In this document: positions 29,001 to 39,860 of the stretch, piece after piece
Layout of the letters: the number at the start of each line of letters is the position of its first letter
How positions within the stretch are numbered: the stretch's first letter is position 1
NCBI GenBank assembly: GCA_905331475.1
Contig: CAJNYU010004134.1
Span: 169,844 to 233,843 of the forward strand
Reading direction: 5' to 3'
Length of the DNA stretch: 64,000 bases
From: Rotaria socialis
Lineage: Eukaryota > Rotifera > Eurotatoria > Philodinida > Philodinidae
The notes under the pieces: generated by a model
What the model saw: the letters and a program-made list of their open reading frames with translations, nothing else
Told to the model about the DNA's origin: nothing
The model's database searches: none
Translations under genes and position numbers: made by a program

Positions 29001-32000
29001 AAAACATCTATCTTGTTTCTACCAAAATAAATAATGAATTCAATAGTCGTAGCAAAGTTCAATTAGAAACGAAAATGCACAACTTGACGAGGTGAGCAGA
29101 GGGAAGGAAGAAGAAATTTGTTAAATTATGTCGTTTACTTACACTACACATTTTTTCGGATAGATATTTCAATAGATGCAAAAATATAAAAATAGATGAT
29201 GAAATCTCAATGAGTAATTATGACTCAAATGAATACAACAGCAATTTAGGACTAGATTATAATTCGAAAGTAATTTAGTACATAGTTTCTGTCGCATACA
29301 TTAAAATTTTGTTGATTTTCGATCGTTTTGTTAAGTTTCTGCTGGAAACACTCATCGTCATCATTAGTGAATTGTTCCCTCGATTTAAATTGAACTGAGT
29401 GAATAAAGACACTAATATTTTTCAATGAAAACAGATATTGCATAAAAGATTTAATAAGAACTATTTCTTGAGGATAGAGGCGTCGGGTTAGCATTAAAAG
29501 TGAAAATAATACATTGCTTTATTTCTCCAGGAAAGTTGATGAACAATAAATCTTTAGAATTAAAAGTAATATCGGTGTTAAGAATAATAAATTAGCGAAT
29601 AAATTCGCATTAAGTATTTTCTTTACCATAATACGCCAATGCATTATTTTCATTTTTAATGCTAACCTGACACCTCTACTTGAGGATGTATAGCAGGAAA
29701 ATCTATTTTTTTGGATATTTTTCTATTTTTTTTTAAACGAAATGAAGAAAATAAAGAGAAAAAGAATGAAACAGAATAATTTATAGTCTTTTTTCAAAAG
29801 TATACATATTTTGAAGGACTGTAAGTCAAATCTAATGTAAAGCGTTCGAAAAATACGTGTAGATTTTTATATACAAGTTGTGATAGATTCTATCGTTCTC
29901 TTACAAATAGACACGTTTGTTGTGTACAAATACTGTTTAATATTTATCTTGAATTGCTTGGTAAAAACTATATATTTTTAGTAAATTCATTTACTCGTGA
30001 GGTGTGTGCTGGTTATCAACAAGCAGCTTATCTTGATAAATATTTTAAGTCGACGCCAAGTTTTTGTCCAAACTGTACGTTTATTGATGCTGCTGATAAA
30101 TATTATTGGTTTGATAAAATACTTCCATTTTTACCACTATGGATAAGTGTTATAAGTAAAAAAATAAAAATAGACTTTTTTCTTTAAATTCAAAAACTAA
30201 TGAATTTATTGTTTTACAGTTGGATCCGTTCTGATGGCAGCTGTTCCATTAATATCATTCAGTACAAATACCCCCAAAAAAGCCAAATTACCAGTAATGA
30301 AAGCTAACAGAAGTCTCAAAGATGAAGAAAGTCTTGCGTAAGTATATTTATGATCATGAAATTTTTATTTTGCCTTAATCTAAAACTCAATGACCGCTGA
30401 TTCGAACAGAACTCCTTGTATTTTATATCTAGATTGGTAAAAACAGTTCGATCAGCAGGAAAAATTACTCATTCTCATCGCGAAAGAAATGATTCTGGAT
30501 ATGAGAGTAATGAGAATACTGATAGTTATCTCGGAGAAATAATCAATAATCACCAACAAGAATTTCATGTTTATCCTGTTTCACTTCGAACACGTTCGAG
30601 ATCAACTGAACGTCGAGGTACAACTATCGATGATTTAATTTCACAGAATCATTCTCCTGTTTCTCGATCAACAAGTTTTTCTAATAATCCTCGGCGTTAT
30701 ATCCAACGATCCGTTTCCATGTCACCACAAAAAACTCCTCGTCAATCATCTGTTGGTAATAGTCAAACATTGAAGCCAATAATTCGGCGTCGTTCAACAC
30801 TATTCGATTCAAGTTTTGGATCATTAATGCGTTTAACAGGTATACCAAGATTAAATAATGATGATGATACGTATGTATCATCTAGATTTCGTAATGAAAA
30901 TACATCCAAATTTGTCATTGGAACATTATGGAATACATTCGCATTAATCAATAATCTTTTTTTACAAAGGCCAAGAGATCGACGTAATGCTCTTTTTGGC
31001 GACACAAACATTCAAGCTGAACAATTAGCACATTTAGAACAATTATATTCACTTGCAGAACGTGACCAAGCTAATGAAACAGGAACAAATCATCTTGAAT
31101 CTATTCTTGAAGAGCTTTTATCAGAATTGAAAACAAATAAAACGAAAAATTTGCAATCAATTATCTTGGATATACTTTCTTCGGTAGAACCTCATCATTG
31201 TACTTGCTATGGAAATCATCATCTTCACACATGTATTTATTATGATCATTCGTTACCGTATGTCAAAACTTTTGCTGGTAAAACATCACAATTAGAAACA
31301 ATTTTTCGTGATATACAAAATACTAGTAAACCACGACGACAAGAAGCAGCAACTCAATCTTGTGTAGAAAAGCCTCATAGAACTTTTCAACACTATAAAC
31401 CAACAACTAACATATCGACACAATCAAGTCCAATTTTAAATTTAAAACAATGGCATAGTCATGCATCTACTCAGTATAGTCCGATGAGGGATAAAAATAA
31501 TACTCAAATACGATCAAACTTGAAAGAAATCGACGATAAATACAATAATATTGATGTTGCAACTCAAACTATGGAAAATAAGAAAAATGGTTTAATCGAT
31601 ATTTCAACACAATTTAGCCCGATAACACTAGAAGATGATGATGATATAAATTTTTTAATTCAACGAAAATTAAAAGCGAATCTCCTCGATGATCATGTTT
31701 ATATGAATGCATCTACTCAATTTAGTCCGATCTTAAACGAAGATGTGGCAACGCATTTAAAATCACACATAAATAATGATGCCGAATTCAAACATACAAA
31801 TGCTTCAACTCAATTTACTCCAACTATAGTAGAAGATATTTCTACTCAATATTCTATAAATGAACTTGAAGATATAAAACCTAAATATACAAATAATTTG
31901 AATCAAGTAAATTTGACAACAACTCACGATAATAATCTTCATCATCAACGAAGTTCTCTCATGCATGAATTAAAACAGATTTTATCTTCGCCAATACCGA

Positions 32001-33459
32001 AACAGAAAATTGTAAATCAAGATAATTCAGAAAAAACAATTCCCCCTACTCATTCAGTTCGTAGTCTTGTTTCAATGTTTGAAACAACATCAATACCTAA
32101 AGAATCAAGTATAGATTTATCTAGTAAACCATTTAAAAAACCTAATACAAATACTCCAAAAGCAATGAGTCCATTAGATTCGACACATCTTCGTTTGGCT
32201 ATTGACGAAGCTTCTTCGTCTATTGTTGATGGTGTAATCGAACAATATGCGAACGAAATGGCGTCCAATATAATTGAAAATGCTGTCTCAACAGGCGCAG
32301 CAAGATCTGTTTATCATAATGAGCATCAACAACGAGACCAAAAGCGGCGTTTTTCACTTTATAACAATAATGGTGGAAAAGGTAAAAGTTTATTATTTCA
32401 ATCAAATACATTCGTACCAGCTAATGGCACAGTTAATCAAGGAAAAAATCAAGATTTTCGGGGTATTTCATATTAATTCCTTGCATGAATTTCATCTTAA
32501 TCAATTCTTTTTCTTTTTCTTTTCCCTCTAAAACAAAAAAAAAACGTTTAATTAATTTTTTCTATTATTATTTAGCGGAATCTGCGGCATCTATTACTTT
32601 TCTTAACGATCCGTTAACGTCTACAAAACCACCCATTGTAGAAAATGAATCCCAACACACATTAATCGTTGGTCGATATACTGATGGTGATGATATCAAT
32701 CGGGCAAAACCGAAAAAATATCACAGTTTAGCAATCAATCCGAGATTCGATTTGCATTCATCGTCATCATCATCATCATCATTAAATAATGAAAAATTTG
32801 ATAATCAACATTATCTTTCTAGTAGTCAACTTTTTACTGCACAAAAAGTATACATTCGACCATGGGTTGTAAGACGAGCAACAATATCTGAAATTCATTG
32901 TCTTGACAATAATGTTAATGACACACGCGTTGAAGCAAAAACACCAACAATAATAAATTCACCGGAAATATTTTTTAATCCTTTTCCAAATAATCATGAT
33001 CTAGATATGTCGACACGTTATACTTGTTTAATTGCAATACTACTCTATCTTGAATATATTTATGATGAAAATTCAAATAAAATTGTGTTCGATGAACTTA
33101 ATCGAATTGAAAAACAATTTTTTAATGATATGTTAACGCCAATCAAGGTTGACTCAAATGTATTTCAAACAGTTAATCCTGATGGAAGTAAACGTTATCG
33201 GACAGGATTTACTCTTGGTATAAATTCATCGGATTTCACAAATAAACCAAAAATTTTTGCAAAACAAATCAATTGGAAAAGTGTTAAAATAATTATACGA
33301 CGTTTTAGAAAAAAATATCAACATCATAAACAATTAATAAAAAATGATCAGAAAAGAAACTATAATCAATCGGATGTTGAGAACTATTTAAAATATTTTG
33401 ATTCGAAATCTAAACACCGCATGAAAAAATATGCAAAACATTATGCAGAAAAAATTTAA
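8067..33459 (+). CDS. Large cadherin-repeat / EGF / single-pass membrane protein
   Basis: Predicted 2,731-residue surface adhesion or receptor protein. Exons: 8067-8147, 8201-8326, 20854-21001, 21071-21207, 21255-21371, 21579-21659, 21719-21914, 21974-22131, 22187-22330, 22396-22830, 22981-23442, 23499-23687, 23759-23920, 23972-24100, 24160-24346, 24417-24634, 24687-24950, 24997-25194, 26377-26670, 26727-26921, 27018-27544, 27610-27858, 27912-28204, 29982-30155, 30220-30337, 30433-32462, 32576-33459. Every junction is GT-AG and phase-compatible. Residues 1-17 form a leucine-rich signal peptide. About a dozen cadherin-like repeats follow, several degenerate, with ENSP starts and calcium-type ends (DINEAP, DVNEAP, DENDPP, DIDEFP, DENEP). 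Two EGF-like modules lie near 1467-1535, a membrane helix near 1710-1735, then a tail of about 995 residues with repeated STQ[FY]SP motifs. No laminin-G, cadherin-type catenin site or known tail domain was recognised. The family is clear; the orthologue is not. The least certain points are the 12.5-kb second intron and the donor choice at 24944/24950. Confidence 0.85.
8477..12462 (-). other. M1 unit 3 (residues ~1888-2794)
   Basis: The unit starts almost directly after the preceding one, with no long linker. GAMEN is at 2173-2177, HEIAH at 2209-2213 (codons at 10457-10443), the distal glutamate 2232 in WLNEGFAS, and the catalytic tyrosine 2295 with its codon split by the intron 10059-9979. 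A 986-bp intron interrupts it between ATHMQ and PTIAR. The chain ends without a second membrane helix. Predicted active. Confidence 0.85.
8477..19685 (-). CDS. Three-unit M1 aminopeptidase, type II membrane protein
   Basis: Predicted 2,794-residue zinc aminopeptidase of the M1 / aminopeptidase N family, removing N-terminal residues from extracellular peptides. Exons in transcript order: 19685-19301, 19248-18490, 18407-18260, 18184-17611, 16985-15986, 15910-14966, 14515-14403, 14327-13475, 13405-12630, 12570-12025, 11038-10621, 10564-10396, 10332-10244, 10167-10060, 9978-8477. The sum, 8,385 nt, is an exact multiple of three. Residues 1-29 are cytoplasmic, 30-52 a membrane anchor, and about 60-100 a Thr/Ala-rich stalk. 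Three complete peptidase units follow. Two exons (15910-14966 and 12570-12025) each carry the C-terminal end of one unit and the N-terminal start of the next in one open frame, so these are not three separate genes. Usual APN has one unit of about 950 residues. The start ATG has A at -3 and G at +4. Some invertebrate M1 proteins with several units are known, as I recall. Confidence 0.88.
12474..15776 (-). other. M1 unit 2 (residues ~1000-1883)
   Basis: GAMEN is at 1271-1275, with its glycine codon split by a 450-bp intron. The zinc motif HELAH is at 1307-1311, split between exons 14515-14403 (CAT GAA) and 14327-13475 (TTG GCA CAT). The distal glutamate is 1330 in WLNEGFAK, and the catalytic tyrosine near 1393 in ITYSKGS. 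Predicted active. The intron through the HEXXH motif is found only in this unit. Confidence 0.85.
15803..19376 (-). other. M1 unit 1 (residues ~104-990)
   Basis: The GAMEN exopeptidase motif is at residues 376-380. The zinc motif HEIAH is at 412-416 (codons at 18318-18304), with the distal zinc glutamate at 435 in WLKEGFAS, the correct 18-residue spacing. The catalytic tyrosine is in ITYDKGA near 498. The lysine before the distal glutamate, where asparagine is usual, is the only deviation I noticed. Predicted active. Confidence 0.85.
19686..20853. other. 5' flank of the peptidase gene, within the cadherin intron
   Basis: No coding frame is seen. It must contain the promoter of the minus-strand peptidase gene and the acceptor region of the cadherin intron (pyrimidine-rich run before 20854). 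I could not identify a convincing TATA or initiator element in such AT-rich DNA. Confidence 0.4.
25195..26376 (+). other. 1.18-kb intron of the cadherin-type gene
   Basis: The donor GTAAGT follows ...TTTV and the acceptor TTTTTCTAG precedes TGSLF, both phase 0. It is far longer than most introns of this gene. I see no gene or recognisable element inside. Confidence 0.6.
28205..29981 (+). other. 1.78-kb intron of the cadherin-type gene
   Basis: The donor GTAAGA follows the phase-1 end of the membrane-proximal exon. The acceptor TATTTTTAG precedes the Cys-containing exon leading to the membrane helix. No open frame with coding character was found inside on either strand. Confidence 0.6.
31345..31860 (+). 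repeat. Coding repeat: STQ[FY]SP motifs in the cadherin-protein tail
   Basis: Within the intracellular tail (residues about 2066-2231) a short motif recurs about eight times at irregular spacing of roughly 12-36 residues. Forms are AATQS, ISTQSSP, ASTQYSP, VATQT, ISTQFSP, ASTQFSP, ASTQFTP and ISTQYS. The segments between copies are dissimilar, so this is a repeated linear motif and not a tandem DNA repeat. Confidence 0.75.
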
Positions 33460-33583
33460 AAATTTACTTTTCTTTTCTTTTTATCTAATTTAGTGATTAA
33501 TCGTTATCAATGGCATGTACATTCCAAACGATCATTTCAATATTCGAAAAAGAGAAACATTTTTATTATCAACATTTATTCAA

Positions 33584-33589
33584 ATAAAA
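33584..33589 (+). terminator. Polyadenylation signal AATAAA
   Basis: A canonical AATAAA lies about 125 bp after the TAA of the cadherin-type gene, a normal distance for a compact animal gene. In AT-rich DNA such hexamers also occur by chance; another follows near 33628. Confidence 0.5.
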
Positions 33590-34464
33590 TATATTTATCT
33601 TATTGGAAAACTGTTTATTTCATCTTTGAAAAATAAATAAATCAGAGCTAAAAACAAAAAAAATTATTTAAAACACAGCATCACGAATCATTCCTAAGTC
33701 CTTGAATTTAGTAAAGTTTGAATGTATAAAACTTTCTTATCTGATTAAATATGAATAAAATAGTTCACAGCCTGGTGTTCAGTTCAAATAAAAATAGTTT
33801 CACTCATAAAAACTTTCTAGTAATAGCTAAAACATGTTAGATTGAGAAAATATTGTTTAATACTGTTGACATTCAATATCAGTTTAGTTCAACGGTATCT
33901 ATAGCCTCGTTCTTTTCACATGTCTATTTTATTAGCCTTCTAATTTTCAAGAAATTAATTAGAATTATAGAATATCATGGAATATTTTTGCTTTTCATTA
34001 TCGAGTTATTTCATCAAACATGGAAACGAAATTTTCATTTCTAAACATTTATACCGTGTTGAATAGCTATACTATACGTATTGTTTAGACATCTTCGATT
34101 CAATATTTATCTCTTTTCGAACTCGATTAACCTTTCGTACTCGTATGTCTTTCATTGAATAGTTATGCTAGGCAAGTTTTAACATACGAAATGAATGAAA
34201 GAAAAAAATCTATATAATTTCTCTACAGAATTGTACGATCATAACATATGTCACATGGCAGAAACAAATCAATCGAGGGTATCTAACTATAAATCAAAGT
34301 AGAAAATGGAAAGAGAAGAATATAGATATAAATAGCGTATGTAAGTGTTATACGGACGAAAAGAAAACCATTTATTTCTTTTCTATCTATCGTTTGTTCG
34401 TTATTGATGTATGTTGGTGTTATTCTCTTTGAATAAGAAAAAAAACAAATAATTAAATTTAATA
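33590..34464. other. Intergenic between the cadherin-type and OTU genes
   Basis: No gene recognised. Both flanking genes are on the plus strand. The stretch should contain the 3' end of the first transcript and the promoter of the second. Confidence 0.5.
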
Positions 34465-37400
34465 ATGGAACGACAAGAGCATCGAGATATGGACGATGAA
34501 CAAGAAGAACATACTATTGGCAGTCTTGATACTTCTATGGATAGATATCTTGAACATCATGGACTTTGGAGAAAACGTATTCCACAAGGTTTAAAGAAGA
34601 AAAAAAAGATTAAAGATATTTTTAGTATTCTTTTTGTTATTCTTTATTTAGATGGGTCAAGTTTATTTCGTGCTGTATCAGAAGATGTAAAACAAAACAA
34701 ATACTAAAGAAACTTGGGTTTTGAATATTTCATTTTCTTCTTGTATTTTAGCTATTCTCAACTCAAGTTCATCATTATGATGTTCGATTAAAATGTATTG
34801 AACATATTGAGTTGCATGCAAATGAATATAGTCCAGTAATAAATTTATTTTCTTTTTGTTTTTGAACATATATTGTTGTTTCAGTTAATTACAATGTCAT
34901 TATCAAAATATTTAACACATTTAAAAGATCCAACAGTGAGTTGATTAAAAAATTTTAAATTCTGATAAAGAAAAATCTCCCTTACTTTCTTATAGACACC
35001 AGGTGGCATGCTTGAAGTGGAAGCACTCGCACAATGCTATCGGTACGAGAAAAACAAATCTTGTTTTTGGTTCAACAAATCTAATATTGTTCATTTAGCG
35101 TTCATATTATTGTTTACTCTGGTAAAGATCGTGACCCTGTTGAATGTCAGTATGGCTCAAGAAGAATTATGCTTTCATTAATTGGTTATCAATTTGATCG
35201 AGTTATTACAGAAGAACGGCGCCGACTTTTAGGCATTGTACAAGGTATGCGTTTTTGACTTTTCGTGAGAAATGTTATCCAAGAACTTGGAAAAAATAAA
35301 TACGAATTTGAAAAGAAATTGTCTGTGATGTTTTGACAAGATTACTCGCAGTAATTATATAACAACGTTAAATTATTTCGACAAGAGAATATAAACTTGA
35401 GGAGAAATATTAAAATAAATGCTATGACTAGTTACTGTATATTTTCAAACATAGATAATTACTTTACTGGGTATTGATGAGTTCTGTTCAATGATTTAAA
35501 GGATTAGTGTGTTCAATTTCCAATGAGACTTACTCTGAAATTCACCAGTATTTCATAGCAATTTTAATTTTACTGTACTAATCCCTACAGAAGTCTTATT
35601 TCTAAAAATAGTCAGTGTACACATTAGTACTTGGTTATGTACATTTCCATCTGAACAATATCACTAAGCAATATGACATCATTCTAGGCAATTCAATATT
35701 TTCTTTAATATTCTAGTAAATATTATCTTGTTTTTGTTTTTGTTTTAGCTTATGTTTACAAATTTCTCTACAGTGAAGTATTTAATCAACCAAAAGTAGT
35801 TGAGCAAGCAAAAGCTATGTTAAGAAAATCTGATACACTTTATTATGGCGTTAAAGGAGCAAGCATGCAAAAGTAAGATTACAGAAAGAATTCTAATTTG
35901 AATCGATTAATCCCCATGAAATAAATTTCTATCTTTAGACATTCAGATCGAACAGAAAAGAAAGCAAACCATGAATTAATACCTGTACCATATCGTACAG
36001 CCAAAGCATTTGAACCAGCTATTTATCGAAATGTTGCGTATGATGTTTATATGAATGATCATTTTAAAAAATATTTTGATAAAAATATTGTCAAACAACA
36101 TCAACATATTCCATTTATGACACACAATCGATTAATTGAAAGATTTGGTAAAGAAAAGAAATGAAAAATATATATAGTTAATAAGACTTTTGTTTTGTTC
36201 TATCTTTGTAGGCGTTAAAATGCATTTGCCCGTTTCTTATATAAATCCACCAGATTGTCGACGAGTCATTGTTACTTTATCGAATTCCGATGAACTATTT
36301 GCTTATTATGTCGGCGAAGATGCTGATACAAATATGCATAATGTTTATCTTGTTAAATTTGGTTCAATGTTAGTAGTTTTTTTCATTTCAATTCATAGGA
36401 AATCTTCTCTATGCTTTTTTTTCGTCATAGGACTAAAACGACTGGTGAAAAAATGTTAGAATTTCCTGCTTCACTTGGTCGTCGTCCAGTTACATTTGCT
36501 CAATTAAAACGTCATACAAATATGCATCGAAAATTAAAACCGTGTTGTAAGTGGTTAGAGGTTTACTGAAAAGAAAATTTTTCATTTCAATTTCAATGTA
36601 GTGGATGCAAGTTTACAATTTTTTGAAGAACGTTCATCACGAAGACAACGGCAACAAATTGTCGATTATGGAAACAATCAACCAGTTCAATTGTAAGTAT
36701 AAATAAAATCTGCTGCACGGTAAAAACTAAATTTGATCAAGTTTAATGAATAACAAAGAACTCTCCTCTCAAACAGCTGAGAGTAATGAATCTTTTTCAT
36801 ATTAAAGTGTAAGTAAACATGGATGATTTGTAATGGTTAACATTACAATAGAACGTTTCTGATGATAATCAGGATCAATCGAAAAATATATTTTTCGTTG
36901 AAATTAAATACACAGACGGAAGTGAGTGAATAAAAAAAAGTATACAAGAATTGGATTCCTACTGCGATAAAATAAAAAACGTTTTCTACTTGCAAACTAC
37001 TCATCTGCTCAAGACACTTCTATTAATAAATACGTTTGTATCTTGATCGTGAAACTAACTAGAAAAAAAAACAAGTTTAATTAATTAGTTTTCGAAGATT
37101 ATATAATAGGTGTTAACCGTTTTTTATTCAAAATTTTCACGTCTAATGAGTGAATGAAAATTTCAGAAATACTGAGCCAATCTTTCATCGAACAACAACA
37201 TTCAATTAGATAAAATATTGTGTGCTAGGCGCTAATGATGTTCATTTAACGGATATTTTAGAATAAAACAGTACACTTTTGTAAATTTAGTTTTCGTCCA
37301 TATCCACCATTGATGTCACCATCTAGTCAAACTGTTCTGTGTTCACCTCCTCTTGAAAATTATTCGTCAAATTCAAATTGGATTTCGCCATCTACTGCTT

Positions 37401-38338
37401 CTCATCAAACAATGCCAATACTAATGCCAATTAATAATTCTGATCAAATGCAATTGCATCATCGTCTTAGTGTTAATGTTACCGATCATTATGAATGGAC
37501 AACAAATCCAACAAATTATTTTCCTGGATATTCAGCAACAATAAATTCATCTAATATAGATACGTTGTCATTGAATGGAAGTTTAAGTAGTAATACAAGT
37601 ACAAATGATAGTTCATCGTATCCAATATTAGCACCAATGCCAACAGTTTTTCTCAATCAGTATCCTCAACAATCATTAGGTGAACAACAGCAATATATTC
37701 AACCAACTGTCTTTTTTCCACAACAAATTTCACCAAGACTAACCAATGAACAAATACAACAAAATATGATGAATGATGTTTCATCGAACAAGTATGTATT
37801 ATTATTTTTCAAAATTTTCAATGAATGAAATTTGGATGTGAATATTTTCAGACTTTTTGCTGGCCAAGCTCCATTTGTCATTATGGTATGTTTTTTTCTC
37901 TTTCTCAATAGAATTTTCTTCTGAATCATTATTTTTAAAAATAGACCCCATCACATTCATTGATTGGTTCAGGACCACAACAGCATGTTTCAGGTAAAAT
38001 ATTTTCACATCTCTTTTCTTCTTTTTTAATTACTAATGTTATATTCATTAGGATTTCATCCAATCTCGATGATACCACGTGTTTGCATGGAGTCAATGAA
38101 TTGTTCACCTAATGGCGCCAATGCTTTTTTGCCCACTGGACAAAATATAATGTCTCCTCAACAACAACCATCACCAAAACTTCCTTTTTTTTATTCATCG
38201 TCCCCACCAACACCGTTTACTCAATGGATTCCTACTGCTCCTCCTCCGCCGCTGCCACCACTACAACCACCACCACCTTATTTCATGTTATCTAATCACC
38301 AAACAGCCCAACATTTTCCTTTTCAACAGCTAATTTGA
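34465..38338 (+). CDS. OTU-Tudor-proline-rich protein, predicted inactive OTU
   Basis: Predicted 684 residues. Exons: 34465-34588, 34652-34686, 34752-34835, 34885-34935, 34996-35042, 35099-35244, 35749-35872, 35939-36147, 36212-36368, 36431-36546, 36602-36692, 37291-37791, 37852-37885, 37945-37993, 38052-38338. All junctions are GT-AG and in phase. The OTU fold spans about 24-150, starting MDRYLEHHGLWRK. The active-site loop reads D42-G-S-S45-LFRAV, with serine where OTU proteases have cysteine. The usual histidine position reads YQ145FDRV instead of HYDxV. The segment IYRNVAYDVYM near 220 and a Tudor-like stretch near 275-330 match OTUD4, ALG13 and fly ovarian tumour layout. The C-terminal part is low in complexity, rich in Ser, Gln and Pro, ending in a PPPPLPPLQPPPP tract. 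Known relatives bind RNA or ubiquitin. Loss of both residues suggests a scaffold, not a deubiquitinase. Confidence 0.85.
35245..35748 (+). other. 504-bp intron of the OTU gene
   Basis: The donor GTATGC follows GIVQ; the acceptor TGTTTTAG precedes AYVYKFLY. No other feature is seen inside. Confidence 0.6.
36693..37290 (+). other. 598-bp intron of the OTU gene
   Basis: The donor GTAAGT follows NQPVQ; the acceptor GTAAATTTAG precedes the Ser/Gln/Pro-rich exon. The intron falls at the boundary between the conserved part and the low-complexity tail. Nothing else was recognised inside. Confidence 0.6.
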
Positions 38339-38340
38339 AC

Positions 38341-38621
38341 TGTGTGTGTGTGTGATTTTGTTTTGTTTCTATTTTTTTTTGTTTCAGTTGAAAATTTAAC
38401 TCTTGTAAATTTACTAGATCTATCTATCTATTTTTTGTTTGTGAAATAGAGACTTCTACTTTCTTTTCCTTATGGGATTCATTTGTGTATATATATATAT
38501 ATATATATTAAAGTGTGCTTGTGTTTAGTTTGTTTAAGTTAGCTTTTTTTATAAGCGTATACACTGTGTGTACTGAGAAAATATGAAAGTAGAATTATAA
38601 TATATATATATATATATATAT
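38341..38621. repeat. (GT)7 and two (TA)n microsatellites
   Basis: (TG)n at 38341-38354 begins three bases after the OTU stop. (TA)n runs follow at 38487-38509 and 38599-38621. They lie in the probable 3' untranslated or downstream region of the OTU gene. Confidence 0.85.
38507..38512 (+). terminator. Possible polyadenylation signal ATTAAA
   Basis: A common variant hexamer about 170 bp after the OTU stop codon, immediately after a (TA)n run. No canonical AATAAA was seen closer to the stop. Confidence 0.3.
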
Positions 38622-39551
38622 GTACACATTTATGTAAACTACTTATTTATTCAAATTTTAAATATAGGCGATGAACTATGATAATGTATTCAATTTACAT
38701 CGAAGAAGTCTTGATTAATTACATTTTTATACTTACATAATCGTATGCGTGATAGTTTGAAGGAATAGCTCTTTTTGATTTTCGTCTATGCTGAAAAAAC
38801 ATGATCTATTCATTGTTTTATTTTCGTAGAAATCTTTTGGTTTACAGTAATTTTGTATATACAGTAATGAGCAAATGTTTTTGAATTCGTCGAATAGTAC
38901 TTGATTAAGGGTTGTAGATTATATCCATTCAGAATATACGTAAACCATGGGCATCCCATACAGGTCGTGATGTGTTATTGTTCTAGACTGGAGAATATTT
39001 TTTTAAATTCCTCTTAACATAGTTAAGTTAGAAAATTCTGTAAGATGCCAAAATTTTAATAATTTGCTCTGTTTCACAAATGGGTTTTAAGTCAAAGGAT
39101 ATCCTTTTGAACATTTTTGGTTGCAATACTCATGCACTATCTTTGTTTTATTAACTAAAACAGTTAGAGGTTCTTCAAAGGTAGAAATGATTGAAAAAAA
39201 ACAAAAGATTTTTGTATTTTAGACCAAGTGATATGCTCAATGATTTTAAATAATGAAACACAAATTCAGCAAAAGCTATAGAAGTGTAGAAAAAAAATTA
39301 GATATAGAATTCAATAAATTTTCTATGGCTATATTTTCAGACTTTACATAGCAAACAACCTATATTCTAGTAAACCTCATGGAAAAACCAAGAATAGCTA
39401 GCTGAAATTGTGCCGCCCTGTGAGCCTGTTTCGTGCAGGAATAGTATTGACATGGATATTCGAAAGACATTATATCTTAATTGAACTAATTGTTTGAAAA
39501 TAAAACCATGTTGTAAAATATGGATTGATTTTGCATAATAAAAATATGCTG
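38622..39551. other. Intergenic, nothing recognised
   Basis: AT-rich sequence between the OTU gene and the long-TIR element. No coding frame or RNA gene is seen. Confidence 0.5.
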
Positions 39552-39860
39552 TTTTTGTGTACTCAAAAAAAAAAAGAGTACACTATAGAATCGGTCAGTG
39601 TGTCCGGCGTCCGGTCGTTTATTCGATAACTCTTCACAATTACATTCGATTGAGCTGAAATTTTGTGCACAGAATTGTCTTATCAATATCTAGGTCGAGT
39701 TCGAAGATGAGAAGGATCCGTCAAGAAATGGCTGAGTTNTTGTCTAGTTTCTCATGATAATTTTCGTGTTCAGGCATTCTAGAATGACTCATATGTCGCA
39801 TGCACTTTTTGCAGTACACATAACTCTCGGATGAAATCCGAAGTTTCCACATTTATTTTT
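39552..39860. repeat. Left terminal inverted repeat, with internal assembly gap
   Basis: 309 bp as given, including the single ambiguous base 'n' at 39739. It matches the right arm in reverse complement on both sides of the n. About 220 bp present in the right arm are absent exactly at the n. Confidence 0.8.
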
